Positions 1-7,540 of a stretch of 64,000 nucleotides of DNA are shown here, in pieces; the first letter of the stretch is position 1; every line of letters starts with the position of its first letter. The position numbers and the translations under genes were made by a program. The DNA comes from Arthrobacter sp. B1805. GTDB lineage: Bacteria; Actinomycetota; Actinomycetes; Actinomycetales; Micrococcaceae. The notes beneath the pieces are model-generated. The model ran no database searches. It saw nothing but the letters and a program-made list of their open reading frames with translations, and had not been told where the DNA came from. The stretch is taken from positions 1-64,000 of the forward strand of contig NZ_PJIQ01000006.1 of the NCBI RefSeq assembly GCF_002929745.1, given 5' to 3'.

Positions 1-194
1 TCCTTGGAGAGCTTCGGGATGGTGCCGAACTGGCCTGTCGCGCGGGCTTCTGCCAGCTGCGCGAGGGCGTCGTTGGCGCCCTTGACGTAGGTGGCCTGGT
101 GCTTGGAGTGGTGCAGCTCCATGATCCGGCCCGAGATGTGCGGCTCCAGGGCCGCGTAGTCGTAGTCAAGATCCGGCAGTACGTATTCGCTCAT
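1..194 (-). CDS. sodA: Superoxide dismutase (Mn/Fe), N-terminal part
   Basis: This is the first 64 codons of an iron/manganese superoxide dismutase, which converts superoxide to hydrogen peroxide and oxygen in the cytoplasm. The gene runs off the left edge. The protein opens [18 protein letters not shown] and then carries [17 protein letters not shown]. This holds the first metal-ligand histidine (E. coli SodA His26 equivalent), the active-site gateway His (His30) and Tyr (Tyr34), all conserved. The ATG at 194 is preceded by a good ribosome site (GAGGAG). It is followed, in the opposite reading order, by flavin reductase and soxR genes on the same strand, an oxidative-stress neighbourhood. 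Metal preference cannot be judged from this half. Confidence 0.96.
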   Translation of the reverse strand, partial: MSEYVLPDLDYDYAALEPHISGRIMELHHSKHQATYVKGANDALAQLAEARATGQFGTIPKLSK

Positions 195-225
195 GTGGTG
201 CTCCTCGTTCGGTGTGGCGGTGGTT

Positions 226-747
226 TCAGCCCACCATCGACTGGTCGCCCAGGCGATGGTAGGAACGGTTGTGGTAGACGAGCGGGGTGGCGTTGTCGCT
301 CCTGGCCTGCTCAATCGTTACGACCTCGGCGGCGAGGATCATCGATCCGCCGATGGGGAGTCGGTGCAGGATACGGCAGCGCAGGGCCCAGGGTGCGTCA
401 GTCAGGAGCGGCTCGCCCGTCGGGAGCGGCTGCCATTCGACCGCTCCGCCGAATCGGTCTGCCCCCCGCGTGGCGAACAGGCGTGCGATGTCGAGCTGCT
501 CCGCGCCGAGCAGGTGCACCACCAGGGTCTCCGCAGCGACGAGGACGGCGGCCGACGACGACGCCGTCGACACCGAGAAGGCCAGGACAGGTGGTTCCGC
601 CGATACCGAGGAGACCGATGACGCCGTCAGGCCGACCGGACCGTCGGGCCCCTGCGCCGTGATCACGGCTATGCCGGCAGGGTGCGTGCGGAACGCATCC
701 TTGAAGAGCTCTGCGGTGGGGGCGGCGTGCCCGGTGGGGATCGTCAT
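226..747 (-). CDS. Flavin reductase-like (FMN-binding split barrel) protein
   Basis: A 173-residue protein of the flavin reductase-like family, whose members use NAD(P)H to reduce FMN/FAD, often for a partner monooxygenase. Visible are the N-terminal helix and first strand ([13 protein letters not shown] near residues 20-32), the flavin-contacting segment [20 protein letters not shown], and a late [11 protein letters not shown] stretch, all usual for the fold. The reading frame stays open upstream to 837, but the ATG at 747 is preferred. It gives the normal family start, has GGAGG before it, and sits 7 nt behind the -10 hexamer of a SoxR-type promoter. Position and promoter suggest induction by redox-active compounds; the partner enzyme is not visible here. 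Confidence 0.9.
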   Translation of the reverse strand: MTIPTGHAAPTAELFKDAFRTHPAGIAVITAQGPDGPVGLTASSVSSVSAEPPVLAFSVSTASSSAAVLVAAETLVVHLLGAEQLDIARLFATRGADRFGGAVEWQPLPTGEPLLTDAPWALRCRILHRLPIGGSMILAAEVVTIEQARSDNATPLVYHNRSYHRLGDQSMVG

Positions 748-754
748 GCCTCCA

Positions 755-785
755 ACGCTAGAACCTGAACAAAGGTTGAGGTCAA
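755..785 (-). promoter_or_regulatory. SoxR-type promoter with 19-bp spacer and SoxR box
   Basis: Read on the minus strand, a -35 element TTGACC (785-780) and a -10 element TAGCGT (760-755) are separated by exactly 19 bp, the long spacer typical of MerR/SoxR-activated promoters. The spacer holds an 18-bp palindrome at 764-781, CCTCAACCTTTGTTCAGG. It matches the E. coli SoxR box pattern CCTCAA-N6-TTGAGG with one mismatch. The -10 ends 7 nt before the flavin reductase ATG, so the transcript may be leaderless or nearly so. Confidence 0.8.
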
Positions 786-790
786 ATCGG

Positions 791-1231
791 TCAGGAGTCG
801 AGCAGCGTCGAGCGGATGCCCTTCGATGCCGCGGCATCGTCCGGGTTGACGAAGCCGCAGGTCGCGAGCGAAAGACACCCGCAGCCGATGCACCCGCCCA
901 GTCGGTCGCGGAGGTGTTCCAGCTGGGCGATGCGCCTGTCGATCTCCTGGTGCCAGGTCGCCGAGAGCCGCTGCCAATCCGCCTGGTCCGGCACGCCGTC
1001 CTTCGGGAGCTCCGCGAAGGCGGTGGCGACCGTCGCGAGGGGGATACCAGCGCGCTGCGCCGCCGCGATCACGGCTACCCTGCGCAGCACCGAGCGGTCC
1101 TACCGGCGTTGGTTGCCAGCGGTCCTTCGGCTGTGGATCAGGCCCTGGCGCTCGTAGAAGTGCAGCGCGGAGACGCTCATGCCGCTGCGCGCGGCCACCT
1201 GCCCCACCGAGAGATCCGGGTCGTTCGGCAT
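791..1231 (-). pseudogene. soxR: SoxR-type MerR regulator interrupted by in-frame TAG
   Basis: This frame encodes a complete SoxR except for one stop codon. SoxR is a [2Fe-2S] MerR-family sensor of redox-active compounds. From the ATG at 1231 (SD AAGGAG) it reads [19 protein letters not shown], then [17 protein letters not shown] and TAGNQRR. Codon 44 (1102-1100) is TAG where E. coli SoxR has Tyr in NQRRYKRD. The frame then continues DRSVLRRVAVIAAAQRAGI and keeps all four cluster cysteines in CIGCGCLSLATC before a normal stop at 791. TAC to TAG is a single-base change. The product as read would be a 43-residue HTH fragment. Restart at GTG 1090 would give a protein without the DNA-binding helices. 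It is a recent nonsense mutation, a readthrough case or a base-call error. Confidence 0.9.
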
Positions 1232-1325
1232 GAGCGCTCCTTCCTGCTGCGGCGAACCGCCGTCGTCGTGCCAGCGTAGGCCGCGAGGCGACGTCGATGG
1301 CGGGGGCGACGGCGAACGCCATCAG

Positions 1326-2183
1326 CTACTTGCCCAGCAGCTCGATGGCGTACTGCTTCAGCGGCGTCGTCGGGCGCCCGATGATGCGGGAGAGCGTGCC
1401 GTCGCTCTCGGCCAGGAGTCCGTCCGCGATATTGGCGTCGATTGCGGCGACGAAGCCTGCCGTGCCCTCGTCGAGTCCGAAGCCCTTGAGTGCCGCGATG
1501 TGCTCGTCGGTCGAGACCTGGTTGACGGTGACGTGGTTGCCGGCAACGTCCGAGACGGTGGCTGCAAGCTCCTCCATGGTCCAGGGCTCATCGCCGCCGA
1601 GCTCGAGGATCTCGCCCGTGTACTCGTCCGAGAGCAGGACGACGGCGGCCGCTTCTGCGTAGTCCCTGCGCGTCGCGCTCGCGACCCTGCCGTCACCCGC
1701 ACTCGTCAGGATCGCGCCCGTCGAGGCCGCCTGGCGGATGGTGTCGTCGTAGTTCTCGGTGTACCAGTTGTTGCGGAGCACCGTGTAGGTCAGTCCCGAG
1801 CCCTCGAGAAGTCCTTCGGTGGCTTTGTGCTCCGGCGCGAGGACGAGCGCCGATGTCGATGCCTTCGGTGCGCTCGTGTAGACCAGTGAGGCATCCACCC
1901 GGCGGGCGGCGTCGATCACGGCCTTGTGCTGGACGGAGCGCTGCCCCACCTCGTTGCCCGAGATAAGGAGGATCTTGTGGGCCCCCGCAAACGCGGCGTC
2001 GAGCGTGGTGGCGTCCGCGTAGTCGACGCGCGCGGTACGGACACCGTGCGATGCGAGCATGCCGAGGGCTTCCTCGTTGCGTCCACCGGCGACGATGGTC
2101 GAGGGATCGACGCCGCGCGCCAGCAGCTGCTCGACGACCTGGCGGCCGAGGTGACCCGTGGCTCCGGTGATGACGATGGTCAT
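1326..2183 (-). CDS. NmrA/QOR2-like NAD(P)-dependent quinone oxidoreductase
   Basis: A 285-residue atypical short-chain dehydrogenase of the NmrA/QOR2 (YtfG) type, probably an NADPH-dependent quinone reductase. It begins with a Rossmann motif ITGATGHLGRQVVEQLLARG (GxxGxxG, residues 5-24). Next come the VAGGRN strand that usually contacts NADPH, a LLISGNEVGQR loop, and VLRNNWYTENY near residue 140, the substrate-side NWY segment of this family. An AGGAGG ribosome site precedes the ATG at 2183. It lies upstream of soxR and the flavin reductase on the same strand (95 bp to soxR), which fits a redox-stress group. A role in quinone detoxification is inferred from family and context. Confidence 0.88.
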   Translation of the reverse strand: MTIVITGATGHLGRQVVEQLLARGVDPSTIVAGGRNEEALGMLASHGVRTARVDYADATTLDAAFAGAHKILLISGNEVGQRSVQHKAVIDAARRVDASLVYTSAPKASTSALVLAPEHKATEGLLEGSGLTYTVLRNNWYTENYDDTIRQAASTGAILTSAGDGRVASATRRDYAEAAAVVLLSDEYTGEILELGGDEPWTMEELAATVSDVAGNHVTVNQVSTDEHIAALKGFGLDEGTAGFVAAIDANIADGLLAESDGTLSRIIGRPTTPLKQYAIELLGK

Positions 2184-2340
2184 GTGTGTCCTCCTGGTGG
2201 GTTGGATCGGGCACCTGGGCGGTGCGTCTACGAGGCGTAACCGGGCGAGGGCGAATTCACTTCCCGGTGACGGGTCCGGACTGCGCGGGAAGCGGAGAAT
2301 TATGGGCGGACCTGATCAGGGCAGGTCGTCCTGCGGCGTG

Positions 2341-2991
2341 TCATGACTCGGCCGGCTGCCACTGGGACAGGTCGACGATGCGGTCCGCGGCACTCCTCGT
2401 CGCCCCGACGAGCGCGGCATTCGGCTCGTCGACGCGCTGCACCCACTCCTCCGCGGCGCGCGCGTCCTTGCCGAAGCGGATGTGGCGGTCGACCAGGCGA
2501 CGACGGCGGACCTCCTGGTCGCCGTCGACGAACCAGACCTCGTCGAGCTGCTCCCTGGCTTCACGCCAGCCCGGGGCATCGAGCAGGAGGTAGTTGCCCT
2601 CGGTGACGACCAGGGCTGCCGATGGCGCAACGGGCAGAGCATTGGCCAGTGGCTGCTCGAGGGTGCGTTCGAAGGCCGGGGCATAGACGACATGACCGGG
2701 ATTCCGCCGGACCCGTGCGAGCAGTGCCGCATAGCCGTGTGCGTCGAACGTCTCGGGGGCGCCCTTCCGTCCGAGGAGCCCCAGTGCGTTCAGGGCCTGG
2801 TCGGCGAGGTGGAAGCCGTCCATGGGGACATGCGCCGACGCTCGGGGATCGAGGGCCACCAGTGCGGATGCGAGAGTGGTCTTTCCTGCGCCCGGCGCCC
2901 CCACGACCCCCAGCAGGATGCGCTGCCCTGACGCGGAGCGCGGCACGAGCCGGCGGAGCGCGTCGGTATCCCGGATCTGCTGTGCTTCCAT
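2341..2991 (-). CDS. P-loop nucleoside/fructose kinase-like protein (PanK/uridine kinase fold)
   Basis: A 216-residue P-loop kinase resembling the uridine kinase / pantothenate kinase / FrcK group, which phosphorylates small cytoplasmic metabolites. The Walker A motif is GVVGAPGAGKTTLASAL (near residues 29-45). It is followed by VPMDGFHLADQALNALG (substrate-site Asp and His), GAPETFDAHGYAALL, YAPAFERTLEQP and VVTEGNYLLLDAPGWRE, motifs in the order seen in this family. The C-terminus VDRHIRFGKDARAAEEWV resembles the lid. The reading frame is open far upstream, but that part is antisense to the next gene; ATG 2991 gives the normal family length. The substrate cannot be read from sequence. Confidence 0.85.
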   Translation of the reverse strand: MEAQQIRDTDALRRLVPRSASGQRILLGVVGAPGAGKTTLASALVALDPRASAHVPMDGFHLADQALNALGLLGRKGAPETFDAHGYAALLARVRRNPGHVVYAPAFERTLEQPLANALPVAPSAALVVTEGNYLLLDAPGWREAREQLDEVWFVDGDQEVRRRRLVDRHIRFGKDARAAEEWVQRVDEPNAALVGATRSAADRIVDLSQWQPAES

Positions 2992-3225
2992 GCCGCCGTC
3001 CCTCGCCACGCATCGGTCCCGTCCTGCCGTGCTGCCCGGCAGGCATTCCAGCTCCATCATGCCGGGAGGCGCCAGGGAAAGCGCGCACGAATTTGCCCGA
3101 CGGGCGCCACCAGTTGGCCGGGAGCACGAGCGCGGGACCGGCGCAAGCGCTACCTGCCCGAGGGCGGGGCTGGAGGGCCGGACAGGCGCTCCGCGAGGAT
3201 GGAGCGATACCTGCCGGGAGGGCGA

Positions 3226-3855
3226 ATGGGACACGCGGTGCTGCTGGGGGACTCCATCTTCGACAACAAACGGTATGTCGGCGGGGGGCCCGACGTCGTG
3301 GAGCAGCTGCGGGACATCCTGCCGGTGGACTGGTCCGCCACCCTGCTGGCGGTCGATGGTGACATCACGACCGGAGTCGCCCGCCAGCTGCGCTCCGTGC
3401 CCGCCGATGCCACCCACCTCGTGGTCAGCGTCGGCGGCAACGACGCCCTCGGACACAGCCACCTGCTGCAGCGGCCCGTCGGGAGCGTGCCCGAAGCACT
3501 TCTCGCGTTCCATGCCGCGCAGCAGGCCTTCGCCCACGACTACGCGACCATGCTCGACCGCGTTGTCGCCATGGGTCTGCCCGTCGCCGTCTGCACCATC
3601 TACGACACGCCCAGCTCGGAGCCGGCCTACAGGGTCATCCGCACGGCGCTCGCGTTCTTCAACGACTGCATCACCCGGGCGGCCTTCGCGCGAGGCGTGT
3701 CCGTCGTCGACCTCCGATTGGTGTGCGACGACGACGGCGACTACGCGAATCCGATCGAACCGTCGGTGCAGGGCGGCAGCAAGATCACGGCAGCCATCCG
3801 CGCATTCCTCCTGCCCGAGCCGACCGTCAGGCACTCGGCCGTCATCGCGGGCTGA
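3226..3855 (+). CDS. SGNH/GDSL-family hydrolase
   Basis: A 209-residue SGNH-fold esterase or lipase. Block I is VLLGDSIFDN (nucleophile Ser near residue 10), block III is VVSVGGNDALGHS (Asn), and the C-terminal part has VVDLRLVCDDDGDYANPIEPS with the acidic end of the fold. No signal peptide is seen, so it is probably cytoplasmic. An in-frame ATG nine codons upstream (3199) is possible, but GGGAGG lies 5 nt before the ATG at 3226 and the protein then begins MGHAVLLGDS as in relatives. It is convergent with the lipoprotein gene that follows. The substrate is unknown. Confidence 0.85.
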   Translation: MGHAVLLGDSIFDNKRYVGGGPDVVEQLRDILPVDWSATLLAVDGDITTGVARQLRSVPADATHLVVSVGGNDALGHSHLLQRPVGSVPEALLAFHAAQQAFAHDYATMLDRVVAMGLPVAVCTIYDTPSSEPAYRVIRTALAFFNDCITRAAFARGVSVVDLRLVCDDDGDYANPIEPSVQGGSKITAAIRAFLLPEPTVRHSAVIAG

Positions 3856-3878
3856 AATTCCCATCAGGTCACGGCCTG

Positions 3879-4658
3879 CTAGCCCGCAGGACGCAGCGAG
3901 GTGATCATCGTCCTGATATCCCGGTACTCCTCCGTCTCCATGTAGGTCTGCGGAGTGTCGATGTGCATCGGTTTGCCTGGATACACCTCGAACGGATCGT
4001 AGGTGCCTCCGAAGGCAGCCCCGGACGGCGGCCACGTGAAGAAGTGGGAGATGGGGCAGGCCGTGGGTCCCGCTGGTTCAGGGGCGGAGGTGATGCCGTA
4101 GGCGAGCGTCGATGCGGCCACCGGATCTGCCACGGCGGGATCCGTGCGTCCCTCGAAGACGAACCTCGGAGCGTCCGGTCCCTGTGCCAGCGCCGGCAGG
4201 GGCTCCGAATCGAGCAGGGCATACGGAAGTTCCGCCGGGCATACTGCCCCGGTGACCAGATTGGTCCGGAGGGTTGCCAGTTGTCGACCGGCTTCGTCCG
4301 TGACGATGACGGAAGCGCCCTGGGCAGGTGCATCCGGGGAGACGGCCACCGACCAGCCGGACGGGTGATCGAAGGACAAACCCCCGTCCGTCGTCGTGTA
4401 GGTCGCCCAGTCCCCGTCTGCGACCGGGTTCGCTGACGCCGTTGATGCCGGTGGCGTAGCTGGGGACGGGGAGGGTGCTGGAGACGGCGACTGGGTCGAT
4501 GTGGGCGTCGGCGCGGACGAGGTCGCCGTGACGACGTCGGCTTCCTGGTCCGGATCACCGCCCGCGGTGCCCGAGCCAGGGAAACTGCAGGAGGCGAGCA
4601 CGACGGCGAGGCACAAGGCCCCGGACGGAAACAGCGCGGACGTAGCTGATCGATGCAT
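3879..4658 (-). CDS. Putative secreted lipoprotein, function unknown
   Basis: A 259-residue exported lipoprotein of unknown function. The start MHRSATSALFPSGALCLAVV leads to the lipobox LASC, with the cysteine near residue 25. A Ser/Thr/Pro-rich tether follows (PTPTSTQSPSPAPSPSP), then a globular domain of about 180 residues containing LSFDHPSGWSVAVSPDAP. That wording recalls PsbP/LpqN-type domains in which a DHPSGW segment is common, but I cannot assign it. The ATG at 4658 has GAAGGAG at good distance, so longer upstream starts are rejected. A perfect 13-bp hairpin lies 36 nt upstream of the start codon. Confidence 0.8.
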   Translation of the reverse strand: MHRSATSALFPSGALCLAVVLASCSFPGSGTAGGDPDQEADVVTATSSAPTPTSTQSPSPAPSPSPATPPASTASANPVADGDWATYTTTDGGLSFDHPSGWSVAVSPDAPAQGASVIVTDEAGRQLATLRTNLVTGAVCPAELPYALLDSEPLPALAQGPDAPRFVFEGRTDPAVADPVAASTLAYGITSAPEPAGPTACPISHFFTWPPSGAAFGGTYDPFEVYPGKPMHIDTPQTYMETEEYRDIRTMITSLRPAG

Positions 4659-4693
4659 GGTTACTCCTTCGAAACGCGGCTGGATCGCCCCAT

Positions 4694-4726
4694 GATGCTG
4701 TTCCTCCGGGGGTGAGGAACAGCATC
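4694..4726. repeat. Perfect 13-bp inverted repeat upstream of lipoprotein gene
   Basis: GATGCTGTTCCTC (4694-4706) and GAGGAACAGCATC (4714-4726) are perfect reverse complements around a 7-nt spacer. The element sits 36 nt upstream of the lipoprotein ATG (4658) and about 140 nt upstream of the divergent amidohydrolase start. There is no T-run on either side, so a plain terminator is unlikely. It could be an operator or a leader hairpin for the minus-strand gene. Confidence 0.75.
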
Positions 4727-4855
4727 GCAACGGGATTGTTGCCGGTACCGCCCGATCGATGCAGATTCGTGCGCTCATCGTTATGCCGGCGTGATCACTC
4801 GCGGTGGCGACTGCTGCCGCCGGATGCGGTAGCGCCACCGTCGCCGGGCGGTGCG

Positions 4856-4861
4856 TAGGGT
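4856..4861 (+). promoter_or_regulatory. -10 element, leaderless arrangement
   Basis: TAGGGT ends 6 nt before the ATG of the M20 amidohydrolase at 4868, and no Shine-Dalgarno is present in between. A transcript starting at this promoter would begin at or next to the start codon. Confidence 0.55.
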
Positions 4862-4867
4862 CGAACC

Positions 4868-6121
4868 ATGAGACCCGAGACGATCACTGCCCTCCGCCGC
4901 CAGTTCCATTCCCACGCCGAGCCCGGGTTCCTCGAGTACCGGACGGCTTCCCTGATCCTCGCGGAACTGGCGGGGATGGGCGTGCGCGCCATCACCGGAA
5001 GGGGCGCGATCGACGTCGGGGGCATCGCGCTCCCGCCGACCCAGGCCGAGAAGGACGAGTGGGGCGGGCGGGCCGTCGCAGCCGGAGCATCGGCGGAGGA
5101 TGTCGCCTACTTCCAGGAGCACGGCACTGCGATCATCGCGGAGCTGGAGGGGAACCGGGCAGGGCCGACGTGGGGACTCCGGGTGGACATCGACGCCCTG
5201 CCGGTCGACGAGGAGACCGCCACCGATCATGCCCCGGTGGCTGGAGGGTTCCGCTCCACCACGCCGTGTATGCATGCCTGCGGCCATGACGGCCACGCAG
5301 CGATCGGCCTGGCGCTCGCGGACCGCCTGCGCGACGGGAACTTCCCGGGCCGCGTGCGCATCATGTTCCAGCCAGCCGAGGAGGGTGTCCGCGGGGCGCA
5401 ACCGATGATCGACGCCGGGGTCACGCGCGGCGTCGACCGTATGCTCGCGGTCCACCTCGGTGGAGACCTGCCGACCGGGACGGTGGTCGGCGGCGTCACG
5501 GACGCGATGGCGACCACCAAGTGGAAAGCCACGTTCGACGGCGAGGCCGCCCACGCGGCGGCAGCACCGGAGAAGGGACGCCACGCCCTCGCGGCCGCCG
5601 CCCAGGCGACCCTCGCGATCCTCGGACTCACCCGCTTCGCGGAGGCGGACACCCGAGTCAACGTCGGGACCTTCCACGCCGAGGGCAGCGCCAACATCAT
5701 CCCCGCACGTGCCACCATCACCTACGAGACCCGGTCGACGTCCAACGCGGTCCTCGACGGTCTCAACGACCGTGCGGAGGCAGCCGTCCAGGGAGCGGGG
5801 CAGATGTACGGGGTGACCGTCTCCACGAAAGCCTACGGACGGGCCGCGGTCTCGCAGCCGGACGACGGGCTGCTCGAGGACGTCGCCCGCGCGGCCGCCG
5901 GCGTTCCGGGCATCACGACCTTCACCCCCAAGGGTCCCTCCGGCGGTGGAAGCGATGACGCACACCTGCTCATCCGCGACGTCCAGGCGGCCGGTGGCTG
6001 GGGCACCTACATCTTCGTCGGTGCCTCCAACCCCGCACCGCACCACCACCGCCGGTTCGACGTCGACGAGGACGCCCTGGTTCTCGCCGTCGACCTGCTC
6101 GAACGCCTTCTCAGAAGCTGA
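4868..6121 (+). CDS. M20-family metallo-amidohydrolase (AbgA/HipO-like)
   Basis: A 417-residue M20 peptidase-family amidohydrolase, closest in pattern to the p-aminobenzoyl-glutamate hydrolase and aminoacylase group, which cleave N-acyl amino acids in the cytoplasm. It has the opening RRQFHSHAEPGFLEYRTAS, the metal-site motif WGLRVDIDALPV, CMHACGHDGHAAIGLAL (near residues 136-152), and IMFQPAEEGVRGAQ with the catalytic glutamate. The dimerisation insert includes KATFDGEAAHAAAAPEKG, and the C-terminal ligand region is NPAPHHHRRFDVDEDAL. The length fits AbgA rather than the shorter HipO enzymes. A leaderless promoter is likely. The substrate is not determined; no abgB or abgT partner is adjacent. 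Confidence 0.88.
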   Translation: MRPETITALRRQFHSHAEPGFLEYRTASLILAELAGMGVRAITGRGAIDVGGIALPPTQAEKDEWGGRAVAAGASAEDVAYFQEHGTAIIAELEGNRAGPTWGLRVDIDALPVDEETATDHAPVAGGFRSTTPCMHACGHDGHAAIGLALADRLRDGNFPGRVRIMFQPAEEGVRGAQPMIDAGVTRGVDRMLAVHLGGDLPTGTVVGGVTDAMATTKWKATFDGEAAHAAAAPEKGRHALAAAAQATLAILGLTRFAEADTRVNVGTFHAEGSANIIPARATITYETRSTSNAVLDGLNDRAEAAVQGAGQMYGVTVSTKAYGRAAVSQPDDGLLEDVARAAAGVPGITTFTPKGPSGGGSDDAHLLIRDVQAAGGWGTYIFVGASNPAPHHHRRFDVDEDALVLAVDLLERLLRS

Positions 6122-6167
6122 ACGACGACCACTGGACCGGAGGGGCTGCCGGTGCGAGGGTTGGGGA

Positions 6168-6476
6168 ATGGTCAGCGAAGACGACGTCCGGTCGGTATGC
6201 CTCGCACTGCCCGGGGCCTCCGAGCGGCTCAGCTGGAACAGGCCCGCGTGGTTCGGCCGCACGCTGTTCGCCCGAATGTGGGACGACGCCGTCCTGACCG
6301 TCAAGACCGCCGAGCGCGACGCATTGATCGCTACCCAGCCGGCCGTCTTCTTCGTCCATCCACACCATGAGCGGTACGAAGCGCTGGTCCTCGTCCGGCT
6401 CGGCGCGGTGGACCTCGGCGAGCTGACGGAACTGATCGACGAGTCCTATCGGATCGCCGGGCGCAACCGGTCCTGA
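6168..6476 (+). CDS. MmcQ/YjbR-family protein
   Basis: A 102-residue protein of the MmcQ/YjbR family, a small CyaY-like fold sometimes linked to DNA binding but with no firmly known role. Typical segments are VRSVCLALPGASERLSWNR near the start, WFGRTLFARMWDDAVLTVK in the middle, and the end LTELIDESYRIAGR. The ATG at 6168 gives the family's normal beginning; the frame open upstream overlaps the amidohydrolase and is not coding. It sits 46 nt after the amidohydrolase gene. A weak -10-like GAGGGT lies 6 nt before the ATG. Confidence 0.85.
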   Translation: MVSEDDVRSVCLALPGASERLSWNRPAWFGRTLFARMWDDAVLTVKTAERDALIATQPAVFFVHPHHERYEALVLVRLGAVDLGELTELIDESYRIAGRNRS

Positions 6477-6508
6477 AGGCCGACGAAGGGTCCACCCACC
6501 GGCGCCTC

Positions 6509-7501
6509 CTAGCCGGTGGCCACCCGAAGATGGGTGGGGAGGATCGCTCCGGGCGCGCGGCTGCGGATCAGCAGGAGGTTCCGGGCATGCTCGTGGAGCC
6601 GGTGGTCCTCCTCCGAGCGCGGCACCCACGGCGGCACCGGGACAGCGGTGCCCTCGTCGTCGCGCGCGACCATCACGGTCAGGCACGTGGTGGTCAGGGC
6701 CATCTCCCGCGACGTCGGGCTCCCCGAGCGGACATGGACGGCCACGTGCATGCCCTTGTGACCCGTGTAGACGAGGCGCGCCTCCACCTCGACGACGTCC
6801 CCGATGCGCAGTGGCTTGAGGAACCGGACGCCGCCCGAGAAGACGGCCACCGTGTCGAGTCCGCAGTACCGCGTCGAGCAGACGTAGGCCGCTTCATCGA
6901 TCCAGTCCATCACCGTTCCACCGTGCACCTTGCCGCCCCAGTTGACGTCGGTGGGTGCGGCCAGGAACCGGAGGACGGTGCGTTCCGCCGTGCCCGCGTC
7001 GGTGTACTCCTGTCGGCGCATCTCCTCGACGATCTCCTTGCGGACGCCGATCCGCGCCACCGCGTGTTCGCTCTCCAGCCGCTCGTCATCCGTGGCCGGC
7101 ACGAAGGCGGGGACGGGCACGGGCCTTCCGTCGGGTCCCACGGCCACGAAGATCACGAGGCACTCGCTGCGCTTCCCGCCGTCGTTCCCGGAGACGGAAC
7201 CGGACGAGACCACGGTGCGGATGTGCATGGAGGACGTGCCCGTGTGCACGATCGTGGCCTCGACCTCCACGAGATCGCCCACCACCACCGGGTCGGCGAA
7301 GTGGATGTTGCCCACATAGGCCGTCACGCAGTAGGTCTTGGCCCAGCCGACCGCTGCCGCGTACGCCGCCTTGTCCACCCACTCGAGCACTGTTCCGGCG
7401 TCCACCGAGCCGCTGTGCCCGAGATCGGTGGGAGAGGCCAGGAACCTCAGGGTGACGGCGTTCGAGGGGGTCTGGGCCGGAAGCGCCGGGTGTTCGTCCA
7501 T
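6509..7501 (-). CDS. Acyl-CoA thioesterase with two hotdog domains
   Basis: A 330-residue protein made of two HotDog acyl-CoA thioesterase (4HBT/ACOT) domains that hydrolyse acyl-CoA to free acid and CoA. Domain one (about 10-140) has DAGTVLEWVDKAAYAAAVGW. Domain two (about 175-300) repeats the pattern as HGGTVMDWIDEAAYVCSTRY. Each holds the GGxxMxWxDxAA signature helix with the catalytic Asp. Both halves also have the outer strand pattern GNIHFADPVVVGDLVEVEA and GGVRFLKPLRIGDVVEVEA. Start ATG 7501 is chosen over an in-frame TTG two codons earlier. It follows a TetR regulator gene on the same strand, with a strong inverted repeat between them. Confidence 0.9.
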   Translation of the reverse strand: MDEHPALPAQTPSNAVTLRFLASPTDLGHSGSVDAGTVLEWVDKAAYAAAVGWAKTYCVTAYVGNIHFADPVVVGDLVEVEATIVHTGTSSMHIRTVVSSGSVSGNDGGKRSECLVIFVAVGPDGRPVPVPAFVPATDDERLESEHAVARIGVRKEIVEEMRRQEYTDAGTAERTVLRFLAAPTDVNWGGKVHGGTVMDWIDEAAYVCSTRYCGLDTVAVFSGGVRFLKPLRIGDVVEVEARLVYTGHKGMHVAVHVRSGSPTSREMALTTTCLTVMVARDDEGTAVPVPPWVPRSEEDHRLHEHARNLLLIRSRAPGAILPTHLRVATG

Positions 7502-7505
7502 GACC

Positions 7506-7538
7506 AAGTATCACCATGACAGGGACATGGTGATACTT
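7506..7538. repeat. Perfect 13-bp inverted repeat between tetR-type gene and thioesterase
   Basis: AAGTATCACCATG (7506-7518) and CATGGTGATACTT (7526-7538) are perfect reverse complements with a 7-nt spacer. The repeat fills nearly the whole gap between the TetR stop (7541) and the thioesterase ATG (7501) and ends 4 nt from that start codon. No other ribosome site is visible, so a hairpin here would bear directly on translation. An operator is the alternative. Confidence 0.75.
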
Positions 7539-7540
7539 GA

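Noticed and set aside
744-1322. A minus-strand open frame spanning the soxR region in another frame
   Set aside because: It reads as Arg/Gly-rich noise. The soxR frame has clear homology on both sides of its stop codon, so this is not a frameshifted soxR.
2341-4035. A minus-strand open frame of 564 codons
   Set aside because: The kinase begins at ATG 2991. The upstream part is antisense to the SGNH hydrolase gene and has no recognisable domain.
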